From contig NAJO01000023.1 of the NCBI GenBank assembly GCA_002077065.1, positions 310,001-374,000 of the forward strand: a stretch of 64,000 nucleotides of DNA, given 5' to 3'. Shown here one piece after another: positions 49,949 to 61,069 of this stretch. A program made the position numbers and the translations under genes. The first letter of the stretch is position 1, and each line of letters starts with the position of its first letter. The stretch comes from Cryoendolithus antarcticus (Eukaryota > Ascomycota > Dothideomycetes > Cladosporiales > Cladosporiaceae). A model generated the notes under the pieces. The model saw nothing but the letters and a program-made list of their open reading frames with translations, had not been told where the DNA came from and searched no databases.

Positions 49949-52908
49949 ATGGCTCCAAAGCGCGGGCAGTCGATTGAAGGGAGCGACGAATATGACGAGT
50001 TCCTGAAGAAACTGGCCGAGTATCATGAGAAACGAGGGTGGGTCCTGATATTCGGGATGCTTTGGTATCGGCAGTTAGTGACAGTGCATAATGTAGGACC
50101 AACCTCGAGACCGCACCCAAAGTCGGCATCCGGCATATCGACTTACTAAAGCTCTACGATCGCGTCGTGGGCGAGGGCGGCTATGACTTGGTTTCAGACA
50201 CGAAAGCCAAGCCGCTGATGTGGAGGAAGCTTGCGGAGGAATTCGTCGGCAAGAACCAGTATACAGCGGCGCAGGCGTTCCAGATCAAGAACATCTACTA
50301 CAAGAACCTCGTCGCATATGAGATCACGAATCACTGGGAGAAGGAGCCACCTCCGAAGGAGATCGTCGAGGAAGTCACGGCCAAAGGCGGAAACGTGATG
50401 TCAAGAACACTGGAGAACTTCGTTAAGCCTCCGTCGCGAGAGGAGAAGCTGGCTGGTGATGGCGACGCAAGTGATGGGAGTCCGAGCCAGAAGACGCCAA
50501 AAGAAGAGAAGGGAGATCCGTCGGAGGAGCCGGGAAGCGCGACAGGTAGGACCAGCCGCGGCTTGAGGCACCAGCCTCCACAGCGAGTGCTCTTCCAGCC
50601 AGACCCAGCAGCGCAAGGTCGGCGGAGCAATAACAATGCTGGGCCGTCCCCAACGCCAGGACCTACAACAAACGGCATCAATGTGGCCTCCTACTTTTCC
50701 AACGCTGCGACAGCCACACTGGCCTCATACGAGCCGACTCCGTCATACCCTCTTACCCTCAAACCAATCACTACACCCTCGAACAATCCCGAGTACTACC
50801 GTAATGAGCGCAAACGCAAGCTCGAAGCGAATGCTGGGCCTCTGGCGAGGAAATACCGGAACATAATGCTGCCCGGGACTGGCTTCATCGGACCTAACAT
50901 CTACGTGCGAGCACAGCTGGCGTTGCAGTCTGGTATCCCCGACGAAGAGGCGTACGCTTTACATCATCTCGTCAAGATCAGTCATGAGCGAGGTGACAAG
51001 TACAAGTTCGAGCAATTTCCTGGACTGATCGATGCCCTGGCACGGAAGGTGCTGCAAGCGACAGGGCTTTTCTATGATATCGAGTGGGATGTCAGCTATG
51101 AGGACGAGGTGCCTGAGACCGACGAGGAGCTACTTGATGGACTGTCTGGCACTTCTGGCCTTGTCTCGCGCCTCAGATCCCGACAGCCGCGACTTGTGGA
51201 CGACAGCATCATGGATGACAAGTTCGTAAGTGAGCTGAATCGCATCATCGAAGCTTGCCTTGTTATAAGGAACATGTGCATACTTGACTCCAACGCGGTG
51301 TATGCTGCTCAGACGCCTCTCGTTCGCGACATGCTTGCGTTGGTGCTTAATCTGCCAGACCATGCGTGCATTGTCGAATTGCGCCATTACGCCCTCGACA
51401 TCGCAGAGCAGACGCTGCGGTACATCGACATTGGCGCACAAGATGATCTGTACCAAAGCCTTGTCGCACAACTGCGTAGCTCAGATCGTGGAGTCATCGT
51501 CACGACGTTGCGCACCATCGCGCGCATTGGCATGAGCCTGCAAGCTCCGAAGCGGCTAGAAGACATACCTCCCATGACTCTGCGACGGATACAGAACTGG
51601 CTGTTACTCGACGATGACGAGCTACGAAGCGCCTGTCTCGATTTCTTACTGCAATATTCCTCCTTCGCCGACAACGTCGATACTCTCCTCCAAAGCGTCG
51701 ACCTCGCCTCCCTCGCACGCCAACTGACCTCCCTGCTCTCCCACGGCGCCCAAGCCGTAGCCCCAGAGCCAACATCCGAATCCAAACCCCCCGACACGGC
51801 CCTTCTTCCTGTCCCAAAACTTTCCCGCAGCGTAGTCCAAGACCTCCTCACTCTCGACGAGCCCGAACGCTCCTCAGAATGGCTCCGCATGTGCTTCCTC
51901 CCCGACGCCAAATCCGAAATGACGCAAATCTCCCTCTGGCAAGCCTACCAAGGCACCTTCTCCTACTTCAACGCCACGCACCCGCACCTCGTAGCCGGCG
52001 AGTTCATTAAGAATGTCTCCGCCGTGTTTGCGGGGGCGACAGCGCAGGTTGCGGGGCAGAATAAGTACGTCATCCGTGGGATACGGGCGAGGAGAGCGCC
52101 TGCGGAGACGGGGATGAGCAGGGCGAGTGAGAAGGGGAGGGAACTGTTGAGGTGTTGTTGGAGGAGTACGGTGCCTGTTGATGCGGCTAGGGATCCCGTG
52201 ACTGGCATTTTCTCGGCGCCGACTGTGAGGGAGGTGGAGTGTGCGGAGTGGTTCAGGAGTGAGAATGAGATGTTGCGGCATATTCTTGCCACTCACTTGC
52301 GGCTTCCGCTTGCGCCGCCGAAGATGCAGCCTTTGCAGCAGCCGGATGGCATGGATATCGACTCGAAGCCCTCCACTGAGTCGTTGACGAATGGTCACGC
52401 GTCGCCTTCCATCGACCCGAATAATCTAGCGCAAGTCTTCGACTTTGCCTCCGCGGATCCAACGACTTTCCGCTGCCACTGGGGCACCTGCACGCGCCTG
52501 TCCTCGGAGTTCGCCGCCGCTTCGGCACTGCCAGGCAGCACCGCCCTCTTGTTCGCGCGCCACATACAAACTCATCTCCCCTCTCCCACACCCTCAACTT
52601 ACAACCTCAAATCGCCCTCCAAATCCTCCTCTACTTTCTCGGCTGGTCAGTACACTACTCTGACCGACGAGCGGAATGATGCAGCGGGTTTACCGTTGGG
52701 TGCTGCGTTGGTGCTGAGGAACATCGCTCGGTTTATGCCTAAGGGATTAGATGGGGAGGGTGGCGAAGAGGGCGACGATGATGGGGAGGGAGATATGGAG
52801 TTGGGAGAGGAGTTCTTCGATAGGGGCGTAAGGGGGAAATTGTTTGGCGTTCTGAGTGAAAGTCGGACGTTGAGGCATTACGTTGGGGGCGTGTTGAGAG
52901 GAGTTTGA
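49949..52908 (+). CDS. RSC9: RSC chromatin-remodelling subunit Rsc9 (ARID, armadillo-like, zinc finger)
   Basis: Exons 49949-50037 and 50097-52908 (59-bp intron) give 966 residues. The ARID DNA-binding domain spans about 12-115 across the junction (DEFLKKLAEYHEKRG, then KVGIRHIDLLKLYDRVV, then GYDLV and MWRKLAEEF). The middle is helical, repeat-like (LNRIIEACLVIRNMCIL; LRTIARIGMSL), as in Rsc9/ARID2. Near the C terminus a C2H2-type finger is visible (CHWGTC, then HIQTH). The last part is acidic. Rsc9 belongs to the RSC (PBAF-like) remodeller and acts at promoters. It is divergent from the Rec114-like gene. Confidence 0.9.
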
Positions 52909-53221
52909 GAGGGTAGATGTTATCGCTGGGGTACGAGAAGCTAGCTGGAGCTACTGATACAAGTGGTATGCTATGCTGTGATTCGCTAGACTACTCCGTG
53001 CCGTGCCCAGGTATGCTGTGCCCGGGAAGGTTCTGCTAAGGGATGCGGTACTACGGCATGCTGTGCTAATGTATGCTGCGCTGTGGCTCCTGCTCTTGCT
53101 GATGGCGATCCTCTGAACCCATCTCCAATACTGCCGTGCATTTCTGGCTGTCATCGCAGCTCACAGTCTTTCATGCGCGCTCGTCACCGAGAGAGATCAC
53201 CCGCCACGATGCTGCAAATCT
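52909..53221. other. Intergenic between convergent genes with short repeats
   Basis: 313 bp between RSC9 and the dynamin-like gene; it contains the TATGCTGTG cluster listed separately. Confidence 0.5.
52971..53080. repeat. Cluster of TATGCTGTG-like decamers
   Basis: CTATGCTGTG (52971), GTATGCTGTG (53011), GCATGCTGTG (about 53055) and GTATGCTGCG (53071) recur within 110 bp in the shared 3' region, with irregular spacing of 40, 45 and 15 bp. Confidence 0.7.
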
Positions 53222-55852
53222 TCACACCATTCCTCCAACCTTCTCCAACTCCGCTTTCGCCTTCACCAACTGCTCCTTCTCCTTCACCAGGCCATCCCTG
53301 ACCCTCTCTCTCCCAGCGTCCTCCGCCAGCAGAGCCTGACAAGCTTCCTCATTCCCAACAGGCAACTCCTTCTTCAGCTCCTCCTCCACATTCCCCTTCA
53401 GCACCCTCAAAACATCATACGCATGCGTCCCCGCCACCAAGTCCACGAAGCGATTGCAAGCCAAGTCGTGGTACGCGAGGACACTCGCCAGATTGCCGAC
53501 CAAGTTGTGATGAGGGTCCGGGTTCGCCGCCACCCACGTGGGTTCGTTAGCGCGCTTGAGTCGCTGCTCGATGGTCGTCTGCGTCTGGCTTGGGAGCGAG
53601 GCTTCGAGGATGCTATAATGCTCTTCGACGCGCACCTTGTGGCGCTCCTCGCGAAGCGTCTTCTCGAATGTGATGGCCGCTTGGTGCTGTGCTCCGCTGA
53701 TGGTGATGGGGCGATGTAGCTCGCGGGCCAGAGCGTGGGTGATGGATTTGCCGAAGGAGGCGTAGAGGTCGGTCGCGAAGTTGGTGAGAAGGCGCTGCGT
53801 CTCGTGGTAGAATTTTGTGTGCAGGCGAGAGGCGAGCGTCGAGCGGAGAGTGGCGGATAGCATGTTCGCAGTTGCGTTCTGGAGGCTGTGGAGGAAAGCA
53901 TCGGTGATTTGCGTGCAACCGGCGAAGGTCGACAGTATGAGTGTGCGAGTGACGCGAGGGTCCAAAGCTCCGGTCCCATCGTGATCACGGGCGTGGTGAG
54001 CACGTAGGACTGGAGCGATGGAGAAGATGACTTTGGAGCTGTCGGGCTTGGACTTCTTGCTCGGAGTCGCGTGGGCACTGGCTGGGAGTCGACGCTTTAG
54101 TGTTGACGTAGTGGGCGCGACGTCTGGCTTGACTCTCGGTGCTGGCGTTGGGGTGGAGATAGACTTCGTGGGCGTCACCTCATCGTCAGAGGACTCTAGC
54201 GAGATTGCACGCTTGACGTAGCCAGGCGTTGTCCAGTCCACTGTAGGTCGATTGCCCTTCATCTCCTTTACGAAGCCCTGGATGAGAGTCGACTTCGCGT
54301 TACTATACTCCAAGGCTATACCATCCCCTTCGATCTGCTCACTGATCGCAGCAACGATGTTCTGAATCTCAGTGTTGATAGTGACGGCAGCTTGCTTCGG
54401 CCTTGCGGCGAAGCCAGAGAGCGCCTGATCAACATCACTCAAGCGCTTGTCGACGCGACCTGTGATCTCAGGCAGGTACTTGAGTACATGCCCGGTGTAC
54501 AGCTTAGAGATTGCACTCTGTAGATTGCCAATACCAACCTGCTGATCGAAGCGATGACCAATAGTTATCCAGTGCCCGCTACCGAAGAAGACACGCTCCT
54601 GGGTACGACCCTCTCCATATGAGATGCCTTGCGCGAGCTCGTCTGGGCCGGGCTGCTTGGTGATAAACCAAGAGCCACATGGAAGCGGGAACAGCTCACC
54701 AGCAAGCATTGCCTCGATCTCTGGAACCTTGGTTGGGTACATTAGATCAAGCTTGGTCAGTACACCGATGCACCTGTCTGTAGCCTCGTACTTGTAGACG
54801 AAGCGGTATGCGGTCGAGTTCTGCACATCCTGATTGGCAGCACAGGTGAGCAGCACTAGTGCCTGCTTATTGCTGAGGTATGACGCAATCAATTTCTCGA
54901 TAAAAGTGACGAGATGTTGCTCCTTCGCATCTTCGTGTACATTGATCGCTCCCGGCAAGTCGAAGAAGGACAGCTCAGGCAGATGGGGGGCCTGAACGTC
55001 TAGGCGGATCACATTTGGGGAGAAGGCCACCTTCCTGTATCGGCCAGATGCGTCGGCGAGATTGGCATAACTGGCTGGATCGGTGTCTGGGTTGAGAATC
55101 GCGAGCTGAGCAAGTTTTAGCTTCTGCTCGAGCTGTGTCTTGTCGTCGACAATTGCGAATGTGACGATCTGCTTGTCTGTAGCATGCCAGTGTCCGAAAG
55201 GCTCCTGTGGGCGCTCGCGGGGCAGGTAAGAATACTCCAACACAAGTGAGATCGTGCACTTCCAGGTCACAGCGGTCCCGTCCGTCAAAGCAGTCGTTGT
55301 AACCTCGAACGGGCAGCGGGTGCATGTACCCTCGCTGCGAGGGAGCGTAATGTCACAACACGCCTCAATGATGGAACTCTTACCGGCGGACTGGTCTCCG
55401 ACGACGACAAACTTCGGCAGTGATGGTAGCGTGGCTTTGATGTTCAAGGAGTTGAGATTGCGAATGGCTTGAATGAGGTCCCGACTACCAGCTGCCAGAG
55501 TATGGAGCGCGTCGGTGTGCTGGATTGAGGTCTTCGTCGATCGTCCACCGTCGACGACCATCTGGCGATGCTGAGGCAGTGGCTGCGTCGCCTGGCTCGC
55601 TGCTGGCGTCGACGTGGCGGCGATAGTATCATCAATCTCCATTGTGCCGTCGGAAGAGTCGTTGAGTGGCGTGTCAGTCGTGCTCATCCCAGCCATGATG
55701 GCATCGTCCACCACCGTGGTGTTACCGGAACTCATCACCGGCTCTGGAAGTGGTGTTGATGATGAACTGATAGTCCGAGCCCGTGAGGCAGGAACGAACG
55801 CCGACATGGTGTCGACTGGCTCTGCTTTGATGGCACTCCTGGTTTTGGGCAT
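53222..55852 (-). CDS. Dynamin-superfamily GTPase (Mx/dynamin-like)
   Basis: Intronless, 876 residues. A disordered, Ser/Thr-rich leader of about 115 residues precedes the GTPase domain: G1 GDQSAGKSS (152-160), a G2-type Thr within EGTCTRCPFE, G3 DLPG (298-301) and G4 TKLD (366-369). The stalk follows, interrupted by a disordered insert with PTKSISTPTPAPRVK near 570-600. The C-terminal helical part ending ELKKELPVGNEEACQALLAE fits a GTPase effector domain. There is no PH or Pro-rich domain, so it is nearer Mx-like or fungal orphan dynamins than Vps1/Dnm1. The membrane target is unknown. Confidence 0.9.
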   Translation of the reverse strand: MPKTRSAIKAEPVDTMSAFVPASRARTISSSSTPLPEPVMSSGNTTVVDDAIMAGMSTTDTPLNDSSDGTMEIDDTIAATSTPAASQATQPLPQHRQMVVDGGRSTKTSIQHTDALHTLAAGSRDLIQAIRNLNSLNIKATLPSLPKFVVVGDQSAGKSSIIEACCDITLPRSEGTCTRCPFEVTTTALTDGTAVTWKCTISLVLEYSYLPRERPQEPFGHWHATDKQIVTFAIVDDKTQLEQKLKLAQLAILNPDTDPASYANLADASGRYRKVAFSPNVIRLDVQAPHLPELSFFDLPGAINVHEDAKEQHLVTFIEKLIASYLSNKQALVLLTCAANQDVQNSTAYRFVYKYEATDRCIGVLTKLDLMYPTKVPEIEAMLAGELFPLPCGSWFITKQPGPDELAQGISYGEGRTQERVFFGSGHWITIGHRFDQQVGIGNLQSAISKLYTGHVLKYLPEITGRVDKRLSDVDQALSGFAARPKQAAVTINTEIQNIVAAISEQIEGDGIALEYSNAKSTLIQGFVKEMKGNRPTVDWTTPGYVKRAISLESSDDEVTPTKSISTPTPAPRVKPDVAPTTSTLKRRLPASAHATPSKKSKPDSSKVIFSIAPVLRAHHARDHDGTGALDPRVTRTLILSTFAGCTQITDAFLHSLQNATANMLSATLRSTLASRLHTKFYHETQRLLTNFATDLYASFGKSITHALARELHRPITISGAQHQAAITFEKTLREERHKVRVEEHYSILEASLPSQTQTTIEQRLKRANEPTWVAANPDPHHNLVGNLASVLAYHDLACNRFVDLVAGTHAYDVLRVLKGNVEEELKKELPVGNEEACQALLAEDAGRERVRDGLVKEKEQLVKAKAELEKVGGMV

Positions 55853-57419
55853 GCTGTCCGTGGTCAGCGCATGTCGAGCCGTCGGTGGTGTAGATGTTTG
55901 ATGATTGAAGTAACGTTGAGAGTGAAGTCAAGTGATGAGTTGGGATTAGGCTGCTCAGAACCAGGAAAGGAAGTCTGGCATGTGAAGTGCAGTGCGAAGA
56001 AGGTGCGACCGAGACCGCCAATACAAGCGTTCACTTAACGGCGTGAAGTCCGTGAGAGACAGCAGGGCGAACGTACCCATGCAATCGTTGACGGTAGATC
56101 CGACTGGCTGCGACAAATTTCTTGACGACTGTGCAACTATCGTGACCACGGTGCTATCTGACATATCAGTCGCAGCACTACTGAGAGGCTTAGCAGTACT
56201 TACGAAGAAGGCGCTCATGTGTTGCCGAGCATAGCGTAGAAGCTTGGTTGGGCAGAAACATGCTAGATAGGTGAAGAGGCAAATGGTCAACTGCTTCTTA
56301 TACGCGGACGAGGCAGTGTGAAGAGATCTGACATCAGTTGACTTGACAGAAGAGACGTGAGAAAGTATGCCACTAGCAATGACCCTTCACACGAGCATTA
56401 TGCCATGTGCCTACGCACCACAGAAGGGCACGCCAAGGCTCGCAGACGTTGATGTACAAGATCCTGAGTGTATCGGCCTCCGTTCGGCAACAGAGGCTGC
56501 CATGCCTGTACTGGAGAGTGATGCGACGTTTTCTACCATTAGCTGGCCACGAAGAAGTGTAGTGCTGGACAAAGTCGCTCGCAGCGCATGCAATCTCGTC
56601 AGCTCAGCGGTATGCCCCGGTTCGCCTGCTTGTGCTTACGGTAGCATAGGGAGTAGACTGTGACAGGAAAGACGTCGTGTTCGTCTGTGAAGCAGCACCG
56701 CAGCCAGTACTCCTGAGCGTGGCAGCAGCTGTGCAGTAGTCGAGACAGGACGCGCTGCAGGTGACCGTACGAGTGCCAGACGCTGCATGCTTTGTGCTGT
56801 GGCGGGCAACCCCGTGAAGACATCGTGAGAATTGCCCCAAACCGACGTGTGTGCAACCCAGAAGACCTCCCCAACCAGGGCCAGCGCGCAGACATTCGAC
56901 GGCCAGAGGTCAATAGTGAAAGGCCTTTTGAATTGCAATATCGGCTAGAGAAGTTGACGTAATTTCGACAGTCTTGCACAGAACGAGACGAGGTCGGTAC
57001 AGAGAGCTGATCTGCATTGGTCTCGCCTTCTCGACAGGGCGAGCTAGGTGGGTAGCCAGAGACGCGAAGCTCCACAGAGTAAGAGGGAGATGCTCGGTGC
57101 CATGAGCATTGCCTTCTGGTACATATCCGTGATAAAAGTCGGTGTGCAGAGAGGGCATTGACACGTGCGGTCTTGTGAGGCTCCGTGAAGTCGCGTTTGC
57201 GCCGAGGTGGACCCTCGATGGTTCCACGACCGACACCCAGAATAAACCTTGAGAAAGTGACAGCTAGCAACACGAGTCGCTGACTGCTATTCAGGAGATC
57301 TTCTGGATTGCCGACTGGAACTCAAGACAATTTTGAGCAGGATACTCTAAGACCTTACTTGATCATTCCTCATTTGCTCCCCCGCTACCTCACCCACCCC
57401 ACCCCCACCAAACACCGCT
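55853..57419. other. Intergenic between divergent genes, no gene seen
   Basis: 1.57 kb. A 224-codon minus-strand frame (56599-57273) is Ser/Arg/Cys-rich, lacks any motif and has an overlapping long frame; I treat both as chance. The region probably holds promoters of the dynamin-like and GMPP genes. Confidence 0.5.
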
Positions 57420-58849
57420 ATGTCCAACCTGCAAGTCCCCGTCCGCGGCGGCCGCCCGAACGGCAACAACAGCAACACCACGCCCACAACCAAAGCCGTC
57501 ATCCTCGTCGGCGGCCCCTCGCGAGGCACTCGCTTCCGTCCCCTCTCCCTCGACCTCCCCAAACCTCTCTTCGAAGTCGCCGGCCACAGCATCATCTCCC
57601 ACTGCTTCGCCGCAGTGACAAAGCTCCCCGAGATCCGCGAAGTATTCTTGGTAGGCTACTACGACGAGTCCGTCTTCCGCGATTTCATCAAGGACTCCCA
57701 CCGCACATACCCAAATATCACCATAAAATACCTCCGTGAATACCAAGCACTTGGAACAGCAGGAGGACTCTACCACTTCCGCGATGCGATCCTCAAAAAC
57801 CGCCCCGATCGCTTCTTCGTCCTCAATGCAGATGTCTGCTGCTCATTCCCTCTCGCACAGATGCAACAGATGTTTACCGAGAAGGACGCAGAGGCTGTGA
57901 TCCTGGGCACCCGCGTCCCTAACGACGCTGCCTCGAACTTCGGCTGCATAGTGTCGGACGCCCATAGCAAGCGTGTGCTCCACTACGTCGAGAAGCCGGA
58001 GTCTCACATTTCTAATCTGATCAACTGCGGTGTCTATCTGTTCAGCACGGATGCTATCTTCCCCTCGATCAAATCCGCCATCAAACGCCGCGCAGACCGC
58101 CCCCGCCTAGTCTCCTACCCCTCCTCCGACGCCCTAGACTCGACCTACCTCCCCCCATCTCGCTCCGACCGCCCAGACGAAGACGACGACGGACAAACCA
58201 ATGAGGTTATTCGCCTCGAACAGGACATCCTCTCCGACCTCGCCGACAGCCGCCAATTCTACGTCCTCGAGACGAAAGACTTCTGGCGTCAGATCAAGAC
58301 TGCCGGCTCAGCAGTCCCCGCCAACGCTCTCTACCTCATGAAAGCCTTCCAACAACAGTCCTCCGAGCTCGCAGCACCCTCCGCCAAGATCCTCCCACCA
58401 GTCTTCATCCACCCGACTGCTCAAGTCGATCCCTCAGCGAAGCTCGGTCCTAATGTCTCCATCGGCCCACGCGCCATTGTTGGGCCAGGTGTGCGGATCA
58501 AGGAGTCCATCGTTCTCGAGGACGCGGAGATTAAGCACGACGCTTGCGTCCTGTATAGTATCATTGGCTGGAGCTCAAGAGTCGGCGCCTGGGCACGAGT
58601 AGAGGGCACACCCACACCAGTACGTGAGCACAGCACGAGTGTGGTCAAGAACGGAGTGAAGGTGCAGAGCATCACGATCTTGGGCAAGGAGTGTGTGGTC
58701 GCAGATGAAGTGAGGGTGCAGAATTGCGTCTGCTTGCCGTACAAGGAGTTGAAGAGGGTGAGTTCTTATTGCTTTCTTCGCTTCGGCGTTGTAAAAGAAC
58801 GACCGCTAACATCTGATACCAGGACGTGGCAAACGAGGTCATTATGTGA
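57420..58849 (+). CDS. Mannose-1-phosphate guanylyltransferase, alpha (GMPPA) type
   Basis: Exons 57420-58757 and 58823-58849 (65-bp intron) give 454 residues ending KELKR-DVANEVIM, the classic family terminus. Reading through the intron gives a false 509-residue form. The nucleotidyltransferase domain starts AVILVGGPSRGTRFRPLS with PKPLFEVAG, then LREYQALGTAGGLYHF and FVLNADVCCSFPL. A C-terminal left-handed beta-helix of hexapeptide repeats follows (VDPSAKLGPNVSIGPRAIV). The altered signature VGGPSRGTRFRP and the linker insert (SRSDRPDEDDD region) point to the GMPPA class, the likely regulatory partner of the GDP-mannose-making GMPPB/Psa1, important for glycosylation and cell wall. Confidence 0.92.
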
Positions 58850-59438
58850 GGTCACTTACGATGTGAGATCTGCCCACAGCAGCGAGGATCCGAGTATCGT
58901 ACTCACGGGGTACGGCTGCCGAATGCCCAGGGCTTATGAGCATGTATAGCGATTGCAGGCTAGAGGATACAAGCGCCGGCGAGCGACAGCAAAAGTTCAT
59001 GCCTTTCCAGATGGCCGTCCGTGCCGCCACTTACCGAATGCATGGATCCTTGCAAGCTGTGATTCTATCATCTTATCGCTGCCCTCTGTTTTACCCCAGA
59101 TATCCAAGCCACACCAAGCTTTCTCCCCATGAAGCTTGGCCACTTAGCGTTCTGTTTCTTATCTCGTACATATCCTTGTCTTCCTCCTCCTTCCCAATCA
59201 GCCAATGGACATCACTCGCTTGTAGCAACAGACCAGGGCCTGCCAGCCACGAGTCTAGGCCACGCGGTGCAGCCAGGGTCTGTCAACCACACCAAGCGAA
59301 AGTCGCGCAAGCTAAATGGGCAGAGATATGGCCTTCGCGGTATATTTCTCTTGGCTCTCGCAACACTCATGCAGTGCTTATCGTGAAGCTGATGCTGTAC
59401 CACTACTGCGGAGATATAGCTATAGCTGAAGGGACCTA
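58850..59438. other. Intergenic, promoter of the Par32-like gene
   Basis: 589 bp. A 167-codon frame (58936-59439) ends exactly at the next ATG and has no motif. Confidence 0.5.
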
Positions 59439-59938
59439 ATGCAATCGCAAGATAGTCAAGAGGACTTTCCTCGCACCGACACTCGCGACAGTGATCGCAC
59501 CTTGGTGCAAGACCTCGCATCAACACGAGAGAGCGAGGACACGCTCTGCGAGCTCTCTGACAGGCATTACTACGATATGGCGAGCCAGGTTGAGATGCAG
59601 AGGCGACAGTCGTTTGGTCGTGGTGGAGCTGGAAAAATCAGTAAGACTCTCGATGTACAGGGCGCAACAACCGATTCGCCATGCTGACTCAATGCAGGGA
59701 CGAAGGAGAAGGCCCAAGTCGTGGAGAAGGTGGCCGATGCTCTGGGTACGTCACCACAATGATCCCTACAGCTCACGCGTCTTTGCTGATCAGCTTGATA
59801 ACAGGGAGTGGGGGACGGCGACGCAGTAGTGTGCTCTCGTCGATTACCAGTGGCAGCTCCAGACGCGGTTCGATCGTCGACAAGATTTTTCGCCGGGAGT
59901 CGAAGGCAGAGACGGTCTCACCCGCGCAGACGCATTGA
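59439..59938 (+). CDS. Small Par32/DUF3602-like protein, three exons
   Basis: Exons 59439-59640, 59698-59745 and 59805-59938 join in phase (introns 57 and 59 bp) into 127 residues. The signature is RRQSFGRGGAGKIR at about 56-69, the GRGGAGN-type motif repeated in DUF3602 proteins such as yeast Par32 (a phosphoprotein that inhibits ammonium transporters under TORC1 control). Here only one copy is present. The rest is Ser/Arg-rich with likely phosphosites (RRRSSVLSSITSGSSRRGS) and ends DKIFRRESKAETVSP. Missed by unspliced frames. Family membership is from the motif; function in this organism is inference. Confidence 0.78.
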
Positions 59939-60093
59939 GCTGGTCCAGGCAGGATTCCCCTAGCGAGCTCATCAGAATGGCAGACATTGCTTGTGCGTGG
60001 ATCAGCGTCCACAACGCTACAAATCAAGATGCACTTCGTTGTTCGGAAGGACCGAAAGGATAAGATAAATCACGCATTCAAAGGATTTTCCAT

Positions 60094-61069
60094 TCATTGA
60101 CAAGTATATGCGCCGTCGATAATGAGAGAGTGCCCAGTAATCCACGCCCTGTCACTTTGTCAGCATGCGCAATCGAATACCCCTACTCTGAGTAACTCAC
60201 GCCTCGTCACTGCACAAGAACAGCGCCGCGTCCGCAACATCCTCCGGTCGACCGAGAGAGTTCCACGGATGTGCTGCGGCCAAGCCAGCCTTGGTATCCA
60301 CATCCTGCGTAAAGAACGAGATCATCGGAGTATCAACGAAGCCCGGACAAAGCGCGTTAACATGGATGCGGTCCTTGGCATAGTCAATGGCCATCTGCTT
60401 CGTCATGCCCACGACAGCATGCTTCGACGTCACGTATGCCGGTGCTGGCTAGTCAGTGTCTTCCGTGGACTTCATAAACTCCATCACGTACCGTTCGCCG
60501 TTCCAACAGTCCTAGACTCACGTCAGCAACCATAACCACCACTTCGCACCCACCGCATCAATCAAGACTCACCCAAGCATACTAGCAGCATTAACAATCC
60601 ACCCTCTCGTCCTTTCTCCCCTCGCATTCTCGCTCCTCGCCTCCTGCTTCAACATCTGCTTCAACGCATACTTACAACTCAACCACACCCCCCGACAATT
60701 AATCGCCATCGTCAGATCGAAGTCCTTCGTCTCCATCGAATCGCATCTAGCCTGCATGTTATAGCTCGTCTCCGCCGCGATGCCGGCATAGTTACACATG
60801 ATGTCTACTCTCCCGCCCCAGTCCGCGGCCTTGGAGACGAGGGCTTCGATCTGGGATTCTTGGGTGACGTCGCAGGGGATGAAGGTCGCGGCTTCTTTGC
60901 CGTGGAGTTTGATCAGTTCTTCTTCGACGCCGGAGGATTTGAGGTCCGCGCAGACGATGCGGGCACCGGAGTTGGCGAATTTGATGGCTGTCGCCTTGCC
61001 GAGACCACTGGAGGCGCCAGTAATCACGGCAATGCGGCCTTGGAGGCGAGTGTCCTTAGCTGCAGACAT
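60094..61069 (-). CDS. Short-chain dehydrogenase/reductase (classical SDR)
   Basis: Four exons: 61069-60573, 60511-60492 (20 nt), 60444-60201 and 60148-60094, giving 271 residues. The NAD(P) loop is TGASSGLGKA, followed by Asp in VCADLKSSG (NAD preference). The NNAG-like motif is CNYAG. Catalytic Ser is in VNAASM, and Y-x-x-x-K is YVTSK. PGFVDTPM and the C-terminal GHSLIIDGAYT complete the fold. The tiny exon 2 gives LG-TVGTAN-APAYVTSK, using the AG at 60446-60445; the earlier AG at 60449 would break frame. The substrate is unknown. Confidence 0.9.

Noticed and set aside
56599..57273. 224-codon minus-strand frame
   Set aside because: Composition of noise, with an overlapping long frame; no domain or signal peptide.
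58758..58949. Open extension of the GMPPA frame to 509 residues
   Set aside because: It reads through a 65-bp intron; splicing restores the conserved family terminus DVANEVIM.
58936..59439. 167-codon plus-strand frame before the Par32-like gene
   Set aside because: Chance frame ending at the next gene's ATG, no motif.
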